A stretch of 64,000 nucleotides of DNA, taken from Litchfieldia salsa (GTDB lineage: Bacteria > Bacillota > Bacilli > Bacillales > Bacillaceae_L). Numbering within the stretch: position 1 is the first letter of the stretch; every line of letters begins with the position of its first letter. This document shows positions 43,959-53,323 of this stretch, in pieces. The stretch is taken from NCBI RefSeq assembly GCF_900104555.1, contig NZ_FNJU01000005.1, positions 132,216 through 196,215 of the forward strand, in the 5' to 3' direction. The notes below the pieces were generated by a model. The model worked only from the letters and a program-made list of their open reading frames with translations. It had not been told where the DNA came from and made no database searches. Position numbers and translations under genes: made by a program.

Positions 43959-45531
43959 CTTCCGTTGAACAGGATCCTTTAAACGGTAATGTAAACAACA
44001 CCGAGGTACCTTTATTCACTTCACTCTTTATTTTTATACTTCCGCAATGGTTTTCAATTATTTTATAGGAAACCATCAACCCCAACCCTGAACCTTTTTC
44101 TTTATTTGAATAAAAAGGTTCACCTAGGCGTTCTATTCGATCATTAGAAATCCCAATTCCTTCATCAATAATTTCAATTGTATAATGAGAATCACTAGTC
44201 TTACGAATTTTTATCTCAATGTTTCCCCCCTTTTCCATCGCTTCAATTGAATTATTAAGCACATTAATGAACACTTGTTTTAGTTGACTTCTTTCACACC
44301 AAATACAAAGAGTATCATATGGAAAATCAATAACTACCTTCACATTAGAGAACATCATCTTAATTTTCAAAAAAGATAATACCTCATTTAGAATCTCAAT
44401 AAGATCCTGTGTTTGGAATAAATCTTCTTGGTTAGGTTTTGCAAGAAATAAAAACTCATTTATTATACACTCAATTTGCTTAAATTCTGAATCAATCAGG
44501 TTAAAGTATGGCTCAATCGCTTCTTTTTGTATTTGTATAAAGCCTTTAATACTAGTTAATGGATTTCTTATTTCATGAGCAAAGCTAGCTGCTAGTTGAC
44601 CAACTGCTGTTAATTTATCAAACTTTCTTAATAAATCTTCGTTAATCTTAGCCTCTGTAATTTCTTCGGCAATTCCTGTTAATTTACAAAGTTGTCCTTC
44701 ACTATTATAGATAGGTACCATTCGGTCCTTAATCCACTTAACCGAACCGTCTGGTTGTTGGATTCTATATTCAACCACAGTATTTCCTTTAATATTTTGC
44801 ACAAGCTTTGTAATTCCCTTATCCTCTGGATGAATTGATTCATCCCACAACCAAGGGTTCTCATAATAATCCCCAATCGGTCTTCCCCAAATATCTTCCC
44901 AGGCTGGACTAATATATAATATTTTTTTTTGCTGAAAGTCATAAATCCAGAGCGCTTCTTGAATGTTTTCCGCCATTTGGCGAAATAATTCTTCACTTTC
45001 TATTAAGGCCTGTGTATTCTTTCTATGCTGTTGTTCCATCTGAACCATTATTAATTGATTGCTTATAAGATAAACATAGTCTTCCATTACTATTTTTTCC
45101 GAATCCCCATATTGGGTTGAAGCATAATTAATAAGAGAAAGAGTTCCAACACAATGTTCATTTATTATTATAGGAAGTACTGCTAAAAAGAGTGGATGTC
45201 CTATTAATCTACCAAGGCGCTGCGGCTCTATCTTAAAATCATTCGATTCATTGATAACGATCATTTCATGATTATTTTTTACAGATAGGCAAAGATTCCT
45301 AAGTTCCTGATTAAAGATAGGTGCTCCATCCTTCTCACCCTTTGATTCTAACACCCACTCTTCCTTAAACAAGTAAATAAGTGCTTTCTCTATATTTAAT
45401 TGCATTTTTGCTAAATTTATTAATTTTGTTAATGTGAGAGTAAGTTGATCGTTAGCTTGGTACGAATCCTTTGAATATTGATAGAATTGATCTGTACCTA
45501 ATTTTAGAACATCGAAATTTTTCATAAACAA
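43882..45531 (-). CDS. Sporulation-type sensor histidine kinase (GAF-PAS-HisKA-HATPase)
   Basis: This protein of about 549 aa has an N-terminal GAF-like region, a PAS domain with PAC segment (ENIQEALWIYDFQQKKILYISP ... LTGIAEEITE), the phosphoacceptor H319 in ASFAHEIRNPLTSIKGF, and an HATPase with NVLNNSIEAMEKGG and GSGLGLMVSY. The H-box is of the type seen in Bacillus sporulation kinases, and no response regulator is adjacent, so it may feed the Spo0F phosphorelay. TTG at 45531 has GGAGGGGG well placed; ATG at 45525 is possible. The last 25 or so residues (DERQNVDEQVEKVFHKVDERQ-like) are encoded by repeat units, so the natural C-terminus was altered. Confidence 0.85.
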   Translation of the reverse strand: MFMKNFDVLKLGTDQFYQYSKDSYQANDQLTLTLTKLINLAKMQLNIEKALIYLFKEEWVLESKGEKDGAPIFNQELRNLCLSVKNNHEMIVINESNDFKIEPQRLGRLIGHPLFLAVLPIIINEHCVGTLSLINYASTQYGDSEKIVMEDYVYLISNQLIMVQMEQQHRKNTQALIESEELFRQMAENIQEALWIYDFQQKKILYISPAWEDIWGRPIGDYYENPWLWDESIHPEDKGITKLVQNIKGNTVVEYRIQQPDGSVKWIKDRMVPIYNSEGQLCKLTGIAEEITEAKINEDLLRKFDKLTAVGQLAASFAHEIRNPLTSIKGFIQIQKEAIEPYFNLIDSEFKQIECIINEFLFLAKPNQEDLFQTQDLIEILNEVLSFLKIKMMFSNVKVVIDFPYDTLCIWCERSQLKQVFINVLNNSIEAMEKGGNIEIKIRKTSDSHYTIEIIDEGIGISNDRIERLGEPFYSNKEKGSGLGLMVSYKIIENHCGSIKIKSEVNKGTSVLFTLPFKGSCSTEDERQNVDEQVEKVFHKVDERQNTAE

Positions 45532-45748
45532 GCTAACCCCCTCCTTTAAATAAGTAGAACAAACAATCATAGTTGACTCAATATATACTTTCTATTATAA
45601 ATGATAAAGTTTCAAAATCATTCATTTAATAATGATTTCTCATAAATAAGGAAAATTAAAGATAGAACTTTTTATAATTTCATGGTAAAAATATAGTAAT
45701 CTACTGATGTTATCTACTAAGTAAAATCTAGAATGAATAGGAGCTACT

Positions 45749-47821
45749 ATGAAATATTTGAAGTCCCTGAAAGATGCAGTTTTACGCTTTTGGAAAGAAA
45801 AGCACCTATCAAAAATTTTGCTTCTACTTTTTTCTGTAGTTATCTTAATAGCCTTATTATTTTTTGCATACTTAGCAAGCACTGCCAATATCCAATCACT
45901 AAAGGATGGCATCAATCAAGCAACAGTTATTTATGATAAGGATGGAGATGTAGCAACATCACTTTCAACAAACCGCACACAAGGAGTTACAATTGAACAA
46001 TTACCTGACCATGTCACAGATGCAATTATCGCAATTGAGGATCAACGATTTTATGCTCACAATGGTTTTGATGTAAAAGGAATTGCTAGAGCCTTTTTTA
46101 AGAACCTATTCACAGGGAGAATTACAGGTGGTGGAAGTACCATTACCCAACAACTTACGAAAAATGCGTTATTATCACCTGAAAAAACATATAAAAGAAA
46201 GATAGAAGAATTATTTCTTGCTGTTGAAATTGAGAAGAACTATTCAAAAGATGACATCTTACAAATGTATATGAATCAGGTCTATTTCGGTAGTGGAGCT
46301 TGGGGAATTAACCATGCAACTAAAAAATACTTCAATAAAGATGTGTCACAAATCACTATTAGTGAAGCTGCTCTACTAGCTGGATTATTACAAGCTCCTT
46401 CTGCGCTAGACCCTTATAAAAACTATGAAGGTGCGATGAAGAGGCGTGATATTGTTCTGTCAAAAATGCTTGAAATTGGGGCAATCAATGAAGAAGAATA
46501 TAAAATTTCTCTTTCAGAACAAATTGTACTTGAAGATGGTGGTGGCAACTTTATTGAAAGAAACTTTCCGTATTATGTAGATGCTGTACTTGATGAAGCA
46601 GTTCAAAAATACGGTTTGACTCAAGATGAAATTCTGACCAGGGGTTATCGGATTTATACGGAAATGGATCAAAATATCCAGCATAGTCTTGAAACAATCT
46701 ATACAAATGATTCAAATTTCCCAAGAGGAGCAAATGGTGTACTTATACAAAGTGGAGCAGTATTGCTCGACCCTTCTAACGGGGGAGTAAGAGGGCTTAT
46801 TGGTGGGCGTGGAGAATATGTTTTCCGTGGTTTTAACAGAGCCACACATATGAAAACACAACCGGGTTCTACATTGAAACCTATTACAGTTTATACTCCA
46901 GCATTAGAGGCTGGTTATGAAAGTACTTCCATTCTAATGGATGAACCAAAAACTTTTGACGAATATACACCTAAAAATGCAACTAAAACGTACCGTGGTG
47001 AAGTACCCATGTATGAAGCAGTTCAAGATTCATTGAACCTTCCTGCAGTAAGATTGCTAGATGAGATTGGATTAAAAAAGGGTTTAAACTCACTAAAGAG
47101 GTTTGGAATCAATTACACTCAGGAGGATGAACATTTAGCCATTGCTCTTGGTGGAATGCACAATGGAATTTCACCCTTACAATTAGCTGAAAGCTATTCA
47201 ACCTTTCCAAATGGAGGAAAGCGACAAGATGGACATTTAATTACGAAAATTGTTGGTCCAACAGGTAATATCATTGTCGAACACGTACCTAAAACAGTTA
47301 AGGTAACTTCAAAAAAGGTTGCAAACCAAATGACCTCAATGCTATTAAATGTAGTTGAATCAGGTACTGGATCAGCTGCAAGCATCAAGGGAGTCCAAAT
47401 CGCAGGAAAAACAGGGTCCACACAAGTACCATTTCCGGAGATTAATGGCACAAAGGATCAATGGTTTGTTGGCTATACACCAACCTTAGTTGGGGCGGTT
47501 TGGCTAGGATATGATCACACTGATCGTGAGCATTATTTGAAAGGTAGCAGTTCTGAAACTGTAGTTCCTCTTTTTCGAGATATTTTTGAGAAAGCTACAC
47601 AATATGTTGACAGTAGGGAGTTCGAAGTGGTTTCTGTTAATTCAAGGTTGGCAGGCAAGGAACAACAAAAGGTTAATACCGAGGAAATCATAGAAAAAGC
47701 CGAAAAAATAGAACAAAAGCTTAAAGAAGAAGGATCCAAATGGAAACAAGTACTAGAACAGGCGAAAGAAGATGTAAAGTCTATTAATGAAAAAATCTCA
47801 GAAATACTTAAGGAGTTTTAG
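45749..47821 (+). CDS. pbpG: Class A penicillin-binding protein (PBP2d/PbpG-like)
   Basis: This 690-aa bifunctional peptidoglycan synthase has a transmembrane anchor (about 22-43), then a GT51 glycosyltransferase with catalytic E97 in AIEDQRFYAHNG and GGGSTITQQLTKN. The transpeptidase has S374-x-x-K377 (PGSTLKP), SLN (428-430) and KTG (554-556). Length is within one residue of B. subtilis PbpG (691 aa), a forespore PBP acting in spore wall synthesis. PbpF is the alternative. The ATG follows GGAGCTACT. It is a single gene, divergent from the sporulation-type kinase gene. Confidence 0.88.
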   Translation: MKYLKSLKDAVLRFWKEKHLSKILLLLFSVVILIALLFFAYLASTANIQSLKDGINQATVIYDKDGDVATSLSTNRTQGVTIEQLPDHVTDAIIAIEDQRFYAHNGFDVKGIARAFFKNLFTGRITGGGSTITQQLTKNALLSPEKTYKRKIEELFLAVEIEKNYSKDDILQMYMNQVYFGSGAWGINHATKKYFNKDVSQITISEAALLAGLLQAPSALDPYKNYEGAMKRRDIVLSKMLEIGAINEEEYKISLSEQIVLEDGGGNFIERNFPYYVDAVLDEAVQKYGLTQDEILTRGYRIYTEMDQNIQHSLETIYTNDSNFPRGANGVLIQSGAVLLDPSNGGVRGLIGGRGEYVFRGFNRATHMKTQPGSTLKPITVYTPALEAGYESTSILMDEPKTFDEYTPKNATKTYRGEVPMYEAVQDSLNLPAVRLLDEIGLKKGLNSLKRFGINYTQEDEHLAIALGGMHNGISPLQLAESYSTFPNGGKRQDGHLITKIVGPTGNIIVEHVPKTVKVTSKKVANQMTSMLLNVVESGTGSAASIKGVQIAGKTGSTQVPFPEINGTKDQWFVGYTPTLVGAVWLGYDHTDREHYLKGSSSETVVPLFRDIFEKATQYVDSREFEVVSVNSRLAGKEQQKVNTEEIIEKAEKIEQKLKEEGSKWKQVLEQAKEDVKSINEKISEILKEF

Positions 47822-47848
47822 AGATGACTTCTTTTACCAAATGATACT

Positions 47849-47893
47849 AACAGAGGATGTCCATTGTTAATTGATGAACATCCTCTGTTTATT
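47849..47893. terminator. Bidirectional terminator
   Basis: AACAGAGGATGT and ACATCCTCTGTT pair around a 17-nt loop with TTATTTTATT on the plus side. It serves the PBP gene and convergent thiM. Confidence 0.8.
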
Positions 47894-48700
47894 TTATTGA
47901 ATTTTAACTTTTGCAAGTAATTGAATCTTTTCTGATGAAAGATGATGTAGCTGATTTAGAAATTCAATTTGAAAGCTACCTGGTCCCTCTTGCCCTTTTA
48001 TTTCTGCAGCGATTTCTGCAGCTACACCATAGCAAACCAATGCCGCAGTAGTAGCTTCCATTAAGTTATCTTCAACTGCTGTGAATGCACCAATTACAGA
48101 GGTAAGCAAACAACCAGTTCCAGTTACTTTTGTTAAAATAGGATGACCGTTCTCAACGATAAATGTTTCTTTTCCATTCGCAATTATATCCTGTTTCCCT
48201 GTGATTACAACAACAGTATTCAACATTTGAGCAGCTTTTTGAGCAAGACTTACAACATCTCCCGCTCCCTCACCTGCATCTACACCTTTTATAGACCATT
48301 CTTCACCAATAACATTTGCAATCTCAGCTGCATTTCCTCTTAGAACAGATACATTCACTTCAGCCAAAATCCGTCTTGCCGTCTCTGTTCTATATGGAGT
48401 TGCCCCTGCCCCTACAGGATCGAAAATAACTGGTTTATTAAATTGATTAGCAGTTTTACCTGCTACTATCATTGCTTCAACACTATCTGCTGTTAAAGTA
48501 CCTATATTTAAAACTAATGCACCCGCGATTTTTGCCATATCAGCTACTTCTTCAATCGCATTTGCCATGACAGGAGATGCACCTAATGCTAATAGTCCAT
48601 TTGCTGTGAAATTTGTAACAACTACATTAGTGATGTTATGTACAAGTGGTGTCTCACTTCTTAGTGTTTCAAATGAATTAATTATAAAATCCTTATTCAT
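47894..48700 (-). CDS. thiM: Hydroxyethylthiazole kinase
   Basis: This 268-aa ThiM phosphorylates hydroxyethylthiazole to salvage the thiazole part of thiamine. Motifs include [29 protein letters not shown] at the start, [13 protein letters not shown] and [15 protein letters not shown] with the catalytic Cys. Length is normal. The ATG follows GAGGTAAG. Elsewhere thiM often clusters with thiE and tenA; here it stands alone and no TPP riboswitch was found in the 150 bp upstream, so thiamine control is not visible. Confidence 0.95.
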   Translation of the reverse strand: MNKDFIINSFETLRSETPLVHNITNVVVTNFTANGLLALGASPVMANAIEEVADMAKIAGALVLNIGTLTADSVEAMIVAGKTANQFNKPVIFDPVGAGATPYRTETARRILAEVNVSVLRGNAAEIANVIGEEWSIKGVDAGEGAGDVVSLAQKAAQMLNTVVVITGKQDIIANGKETFIVENGHPILTKVTGTGCLLTSVIGAFTAVEDNLMEATTAALVCYGVAAEIAAEIKGQEGPGSFQIEFLNQLHHLSSEKIQLLAKVKIQ

Positions 48701-48773
48701 ATTATCTTACCTCATTTCATTTTTTATCACTCTACCATTATACAACCTTTCTAGCTAGTATGGAATTTACTAA

Positions 48774-48801
48774 TTGACATGGTCATATAAGTGACTATAA
48801 T
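48774..48801 (+). promoter_or_regulatory. Promoter of the C26 hydrolase gene
   Basis: TTGACA and TATAAT, both perfect, with a 16-bp spacer. It lies about 48 bp before the start codon. Confidence 0.75.
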
Positions 48802-48848
48802 AAATCCATAGTATATTGAACAAGTCTCATTTAAGGGGTGATGTTTGA

Positions 48849-49604
48849 ATGAATAGAAAACCAATCATTGGAATTACTGGCGCTTATGTAAATCATAATT
48901 TTCACATGGAGGGTGTCTACGTACATCACGACTATCACAATACAGTTGCAGCAAATGGAGGACTTCCGATCATTCTTCCTTATATTGACCCACAACTAGC
49001 AATTGAGAGTGTAGCACTATGTGATGGCATTATCTTAAGTGGTGGAGAGGACGTGGATCCCCAATTTTATCAACAAGATCCGCATCCTAATATAGGTCAG
49101 ACAATTCCAGAACGAGACTTAAGCGAAATAGCACTTGTTCACTACGCCTTAGAGCATAATATTCCATTATTGGCTATTTGTAGAGGTGTGCAAATTCTAA
49201 ATGTTGCATTAGGTGGAACACTAATACAAGATATCCCTACTCAATGTGAGGCACCAATTAAGCATTCGCAAACAATACAACGAAATAAAGATTCCCATTT
49301 CGTTAAAGTATCTTTAGATAGTAAGCTTTATCAAATGCTGGGTCATACAACTGTAAGAGTAAATAGTCTTCATCATCAAGCAATTGATCGTTTAGCACCG
49401 ACTTTAAAGCAAACTGCTGTATCTTCAGATGGAATTATTGAAGCAGTTGAATATATCCATGATTCTCATTTTACAGTTGGTGTTCAATGGCATCCAGAAT
49501 CTATGGCAAAATCAAATAGTATGATGAACAGGCTTTTTGAAACTTTTATACAAAGTTGCATAATATCAGATAAAACTAACATAAAATCTTACAAGGTCTT
49601 TTAG
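48849..49604 (+). CDS. Gamma-glutamyl-gamma-aminobutyrate hydrolase family protein (peptidase C26)
   Basis: This 251-aa class I glutamine-amidotransferase-fold hydrolase has nucleophile C111 in LLAICRGVQILN, and the His and Glu of the triad are in VGVQWHPES near the end. Relatives include E. coli PuuD, which frees GABA from gamma-Glu-GABA in putrescine catabolism, but many Bacillus members have no assigned substrate and no puu genes are nearby. The ATG follows AAGGGGTGATG. It is a single gene with a perfect sigma-A promoter. Confidence 0.85.
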   Translation: MNRKPIIGITGAYVNHNFHMEGVYVHHDYHNTVAANGGLPIILPYIDPQLAIESVALCDGIILSGGEDVDPQFYQQDPHPNIGQTIPERDLSEIALVHYALEHNIPLLAICRGVQILNVALGGTLIQDIPTQCEAPIKHSQTIQRNKDSHFVKVSLDSKLYQMLGHTTVRVNSLHHQAIDRLAPTLKQTAVSSDGIIEAVEYIHDSHFTVGVQWHPESMAKSNSMMNRLFETFIQSCIISDKTNIKSYKVF

Positions 49605-49678
49605 TTGAATATACGCCCAATAATGGCGTATAATTTCATTAATAGTTCAATGTTTTTTCTAAAAATACCCAATTTATA

Positions 49679-49707
49679 TTTACAAAGTCAGAATTTTTAG
49701 ATAAAAT
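49679..49707 (+). promoter_or_regulatory. Candidate promoter of the 60-aa gene
   Basis: TTTACA and TAAAAT with a 17-bp spacer, about 42 bp before the start codon. Confidence 0.5.
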
Positions 49708-49748
49708 AAAAATAAAAATTCTTATCGAAGGGAGAAAGGGAAACATTT

Positions 49749-49931
49749 ATGGACCCCAGTGATAAAGAAACATCAAAGATCTACCGTAAGTTGATTACTT
49801 CTGATGATTTTAAAGCCTACATCTTATATGAAAAGCTTAATGATCAGATGAGAATGAAAATTATCTCAAAACTTAATCAAAACGGTTCCAACAGAGCAAA
49901 TCTCTTACTAAAAAAACTAGAAAAGTTCTAG
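49749..49931 (+). CDS. Small hypothetical protein, 60 aa
   Basis: A 60-aa highly charged, helical-looking protein with many Lys (SKIYRKLITSDDFKAYI, KLNDQMRMKIISKL, LLLKKLEKF). There is no signal peptide, membrane segment or Cys. I do not recognise the family. Support for a real gene: a candidate promoter with 17-bp spacing, a GGGAG/AAAGGG ribosome region before ATG, and a strong terminator 33 bp after the stop. It stands alone. Confidence 0.6.
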   Translation: MDPSDKETSKIYRKLITSDDFKAYILYEKLNDQMRMKIISKLNQNGSNRANLLLKKLEKF

Positions 49932-49963
49932 GTTTAGTACCTCTAAGATAAATTAACAAGTTC

Positions 49964-49992
49964 AAAGGCTAATGAGCACATTGGCCTTTTTT
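49964..49992 (+). terminator. Terminator of the 60-aa gene
   Basis: AAAGGCTAATG and CATTGGCCTTT form an 11-bp stem with loop AGCA and T-run TTTTTT. Confidence 0.85.
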
Positions 49993-50049
49993 ACATGTTC
50001 TCTAAACACTTGCTAAGAGACAAAGTCATCACTTTACTAGCCTATTTTG

Positions 50050-50158
50050 TCTATAAGACGCCTCCTATTGAACTAAATCATTCATCAGACCGTTAGTTTT
50101 ATCTATTACAAACCTCCAATTGAATTAATCCATTATATGAACCATGAATTTTATCTAA
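50050..50158. repeat. Two decayed direct repeats of about 52 bp
   Basis: CCTCCTATTGAACTAAATCA and CCTCCAATTGAATTAATCCA are offset by 52 bp, and surrounding bases (TTGTCTAT / TTATCTAT) also correspond. Similarity is partial. Nothing else was seen in this gap apart from the two terminators at its ends. Confidence 0.5.
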
Positions 50159-50171
50159 ACTAGCCACATAA

Positions 50172-50236
50172 AAAAGCTGCCTATAAGATTAACTGTAAGG
50201 ATTACAGTCACTATTATCTTATAGACAGCTTTTATT
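50172..50236 (-). terminator. Terminator of fruA
   Basis: AAAAGCTGTCTATAAGAT and its near-perfect complement form a long stem, with a smaller inner hairpin (CTGTAA/TTACAG), then TTTTTT on the minus strand. Confidence 0.85.
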
Positions 50237-50250
50237 TTTTAAAAATAGTA

Positions 50251-52119
50251 TTACTTAACTGGTTTTTTCCATAATCCAACCATTAGTGCAGTTACAACAG
50301 ATCCGATGATGATTGCAAGTAGATAGAGAAGTGGACTTCCTTCTACTAACGGGATAACAAACGCACCACCGTGTGGAGCTGGTAAACCAATACCAAAGAT
50401 CATTGTTAAAGCCCCTGCAATAGCTGAACCTACTACTAATGAAGGAATAACGCGACCTGGGTCTGCAGCAGCAAATGGAATTGCTCCTTCTGTTATGAAC
50501 GATGCACCCATAATATAATTTGTTTTTCCAGCTTCTTTTTCAGCTTTTGTAAATTTATTTTTGAATAAAGTTGTTGCCAATGCTAGGCCAAGAGGTGGAA
50601 CCATACCACCAGCCATAATTGCAGCGTGTGGAGCTAAGTTTCCAGCATCAATCATCGCAATACCAAAAGTGAATGCTGCTTTGTTTATAGGGCCACCCAT
50701 ATCAATAGCCATCATTCCACCTAGCAACAATCCAAGGAATACTAAGTTACCTGTACCTAAACCTTCTAGCCAATTACTTAAACCAGTATTTAACGCACTA
50801 ACTGGTTCAATGACTAGGAACATCATAATTAATCCAGAAATTAAGATACCAAACACTGGATAAAGTAGTACTGGTTTAATTCCTTCTAATGCTTGTGGTA
50901 AACCATTGAATAATTTTTTAAGTCCTACTACAATGTAACCTGCCAAGAAACCTGCGATTAATCCACCAAGAAAACCTGCTCCACCAGTTGCTGCCATAAA
51001 ACCAGCAACCATACCTGGTGCGAAACCTGGACGATCTGCAATACTCATTGCAATAAAACCGGCTAATACAGGAATCATTAATCCAAATGCATTGCCTCCG
51101 CCAATTGTCATTAATGCTTCGGCAATTGGATGGTATGAAGGATCTTCAGGATCGAATGCTTTGATACCGAAGATGAAAGATAGTGCAATTAAGATACCAC
51201 CACCAACAACAAATGGTAACATGTTTGAAACACCATTCATCAAGTGCTTATAAAATCCTGATTTTTGACCAGCTTCTTTTTCAGTGCTGCCCTGTGCTGT
51301 TCCACTTCCTTGGAAAATTGGACCTTGTTTATTAATCGCCTTGTCAATCAATTCTTGTGGTTTACGGATAGCAGCAGCAACCGGAACCTCGATGACAACT
51401 TTTCCTTTAAAACGATCCATATCCACTTTGGTATCTGCTGCGACAATAATAGCAGTTGCATCTTCAATTTCTTGAGAAGTTAGTTTGTTTTTCACTCCAC
51501 CTGAACCATTTGTTTCAACTTTAATCTCTATGCCAAGCTCTTTCGCTTTGTTTTTTAAAGCGTCTGCAGCCATATAAGTATGAGCAATTCCGGTAGGACA
51601 CGCTGTAACAGCTAATAAACTGCCTTTGGATGCTTTTGTCTCAATATTTTCATTTACTTGCTCTGCTGCCTCTTTGGCATCAATGGCACTCAACACCTCA
51701 TCAACTGAAGTTGCAGATGAAAGCTTTGCACGGAACTCTGTATCCATAAGAAATGAAGAAAGTCGTGAAAGGGTTTCAAGATGTGTATTGTTCGCACCTT
51801 CACTTGCAGCAATCATAAAGAACAAGTGACTTGGTTGACCATCAAGTGCATTGAAATCAACACCTTGGGTTGAGCGACCAAAACAAATAGCAGGTGTACG
51901 AACTGCACTCGTTTTTGCATGTGGTATTGCGATCCCCTCGCCTATACCTGTTGTACTTTGTGCTTCTCTAGCCAATATAGCTTCTTTAAATTTATCCTTA
52001 TCCGACAACCTACCTGCTTGATTTAGCTTATTTACTAATTCATCAATTACAGATTCCTTTGAATTAGCTTCTAGATTTAACAGAATTGTATCTCTCTTTA
52101 AAAGATCTGTTATTTTCAT
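50251..52119 (-). CDS. fruA: Fructose-specific PTS transporter, EIIABC
   Basis: This 622-aa PTS permease has EIIA first (phospho-His H67 in AIPHAKT), then EIIB (C174 in VTACPTGIAHTYMAA) and the EIIC membrane domain of about nine helices. It imports fructose as fructose 1-phosphate. An upstream ATG at 52134 would put the start inside the ribosome site; ATGGAG is itself the GGAG site, so 52119 is preferred. fruR lies 47 bp upstream. The gene fruK, for 1-phosphofructokinase, normally between fruR and fruA, is missing. Control by FruR and carbon catabolite repression is suggested upstream of fruR. Confidence 0.94.
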   Translation of the reverse strand: MKITDLLKRDTILLNLEANSKESVIDELVNKLNQAGRLSDKDKFKEAILAREAQSTTGIGEGIAIPHAKTSAVRTPAICFGRSTQGVDFNALDGQPSHLFFMIAASEGANNTHLETLSRLSSFLMDTEFRAKLSSATSVDEVLSAIDAKEAAEQVNENIETKASKGSLLAVTACPTGIAHTYMAADALKNKAKELGIEIKVETNGSGGVKNKLTSQEIEDATAIIVAADTKVDMDRFKGKVVIEVPVAAAIRKPQELIDKAINKQGPIFQGSGTAQGSTEKEAGQKSGFYKHLMNGVSNMLPFVVGGGILIALSFIFGIKAFDPEDPSYHPIAEALMTIGGGNAFGLMIPVLAGFIAMSIADRPGFAPGMVAGFMAATGGAGFLGGLIAGFLAGYIVVGLKKLFNGLPQALEGIKPVLLYPVFGILISGLIMMFLVIEPVSALNTGLSNWLEGLGTGNLVFLGLLLGGMMAIDMGGPINKAAFTFGIAMIDAGNLAPHAAIMAGGMVPPLGLALATTLFKNKFTKAEKEAGKTNYIMGASFITEGAIPFAAADPGRVIPSLVVGSAIAGALTMIFGIGLPAPHGGAFVIPLVEGSPLLYLLAIIIGSVVTALMVGLWKKPVK

Positions 52120-52166
52120 TTTTTTCAACTCCATTTCTATTTATCTGTACCCTCTTGATGTAACGG

Positions 52167-52922
52167 TTATTCAGTATCTACGACCTTAATATTCGTCTTA
52201 TCTTTAAATTCTATTAATAAGTCTTGCTCGATTTTATTAGTGATAATAATTGCCTTATCTATATCTGATATTTTCGCAAAAGTAATTTCATTGAATTTTG
52301 AATCATCAGCTAGGACAAATCGACTTTGTGAAAGTTGAAGTGCTAATCTTTTAACAGCAGCTTCTTCCGGGTCTGGTGTTGTAAAACCATAATCCGGATG
52401 AATTCCATTAATTCCGAGAAAACACTTATCAAACCTATATCTTCTCAATCCCTCTAATGCTCCACTACCAATTAAAGCTTTTGTTTTATTTTTAATTAAC
52501 CCGCCAATTAGATAAGATTCAATATTATGTTCAAGCAATGCATCCAACAACATTACACCATTTGTAACAACAGTCACTTCCATTGAACCAATATACGGGA
52601 TCATTTTATTTGTTGTTGTTCCTGCATCAAGATAAATACAATCACCGTTACGGATCAAACTAGCTGCATACTTAGCAATTCGTTCTTTCTCTGCATGATT
52701 TTTAGTTGATTTTTCTGTGTAACTGGGCTCACTCCGTTTTTGAAGTAATAATGAAGCCCCACCATGTACACGCTTTAATTTACCTTCCTCCTCGAGCTGG
52801 CTTAAATCTCTCCTGATTGTGGATTCTGACGAAGATGTTGCATCAACAAAGTCTTGGATTTTAGCTACCTCATTTTGAGCTAACACATCTAAGATAATGC
52901 GATGCCTTTCAGGTGTTAGCAT
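52167..52922 (-). CDS. fruR: DeoR-family regulator of the fructose locus
   Basis: This 251-aa protein has an N-terminal DeoR helix-turn-helix (VAKIQDFVDATSSSESTIRRDL) and a C-terminal sugar-phosphate-binding domain (YLDAGTTTNKM, GGLIKNKTKALIGSGAL). It matches FruR, which represses fru genes until fructose 1-phosphate is present. It is the first gene of the two-gene fruR-fruA operon. The ATG follows GGAGGCGAGGG. Upstream is a sigma-A promoter overlapping a presumed operator. Confidence 0.9.
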   Translation of the reverse strand: MLTPERHRIILDVLAQNEVAKIQDFVDATSSSESTIRRDLSQLEEEGKLKRVHGGASLLLQKRSEPSYTEKSTKNHAEKERIAKYAASLIRNGDCIYLDAGTTTNKMIPYIGSMEVTVVTNGVMLLDALLEHNIESYLIGGLIKNKTKALIGSGALEGLRRYRFDKCFLGINGIHPDYGFTTPDPEEAAVKRLALQLSQSRFVLADDSKFNEITFAKISDIDKAIIITNKIEQDLLIEFKDKTNIKVVDTE

Positions 52923-52966
52923 ATTACCCTCGCCTCCTACTTTAGGATTAGTGCTTCTATGAGTAA

Positions 52967-53062
52967 ATAATATCGAAAGCCCTTACAAAAGTCAATCATT
53001 TTCTATTAAAATACTTCAATTACAATCATTTTTTCTACTAATTCCTTTCAAAAACAATCATA
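52967..53062 (-). promoter_or_regulatory. fru promoter with presumed FruR repeats and cre-like site
   Basis: On the minus strand TTGACT and TATTAT are spaced 17 bp apart. Three direct repeats of AATGATTG type lie at 52993, 53023 and 53055 (about 30 bp apart), and the first overlaps the -35. TTGTAAGGGCTTTCGA in the spacer resembles the CcpA cre site with two mismatches. Confidence 0.6.
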
Positions 53063-53126
53063 CAATGAATAATATCCATCTTTTGTATTATAATAAGATT
53101 GTATTCTAAATTTTCTGAATAAAACA

Positions 53127-53156
53127 TTGATTTTTAAAGGTAAAGAAGTGTATAAT
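53127..53156 (+). promoter_or_regulatory. Candidate promoter of the HD nucleotidase gene
   Basis: TTGATT and TATAAT with 18-bp spacing imply an unusually long leader of about 160 nt before the ATG at 53324. AGAAGTG (53144) lies upstream of the start and can pair with CACTTCT, but I recognised no riboswitch. Confidence 0.5.
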
Positions 53157-53323
53157 ATTCAAAATACCTCAGGTGAAAAATTAAGATTGTACCTCGGCTT
53201 CAGCAAACCACTTAACCGTTCAGAACTTAACACTTCTATATAGATCTGTTGATTCATAGTTATTAATTCATACCCTTTTCCAACTGTATTTGTACCTAAG
53301 TTATGTAAGGAGGAATATTCTAG

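Noticed and set aside
48701-48848. TPP riboswitch upstream of thiM
   Set aside because: None of the conserved TPP aptamer segments (such as CTGAGA and ACCTGATCTGGATAATGCC-type) is visible.
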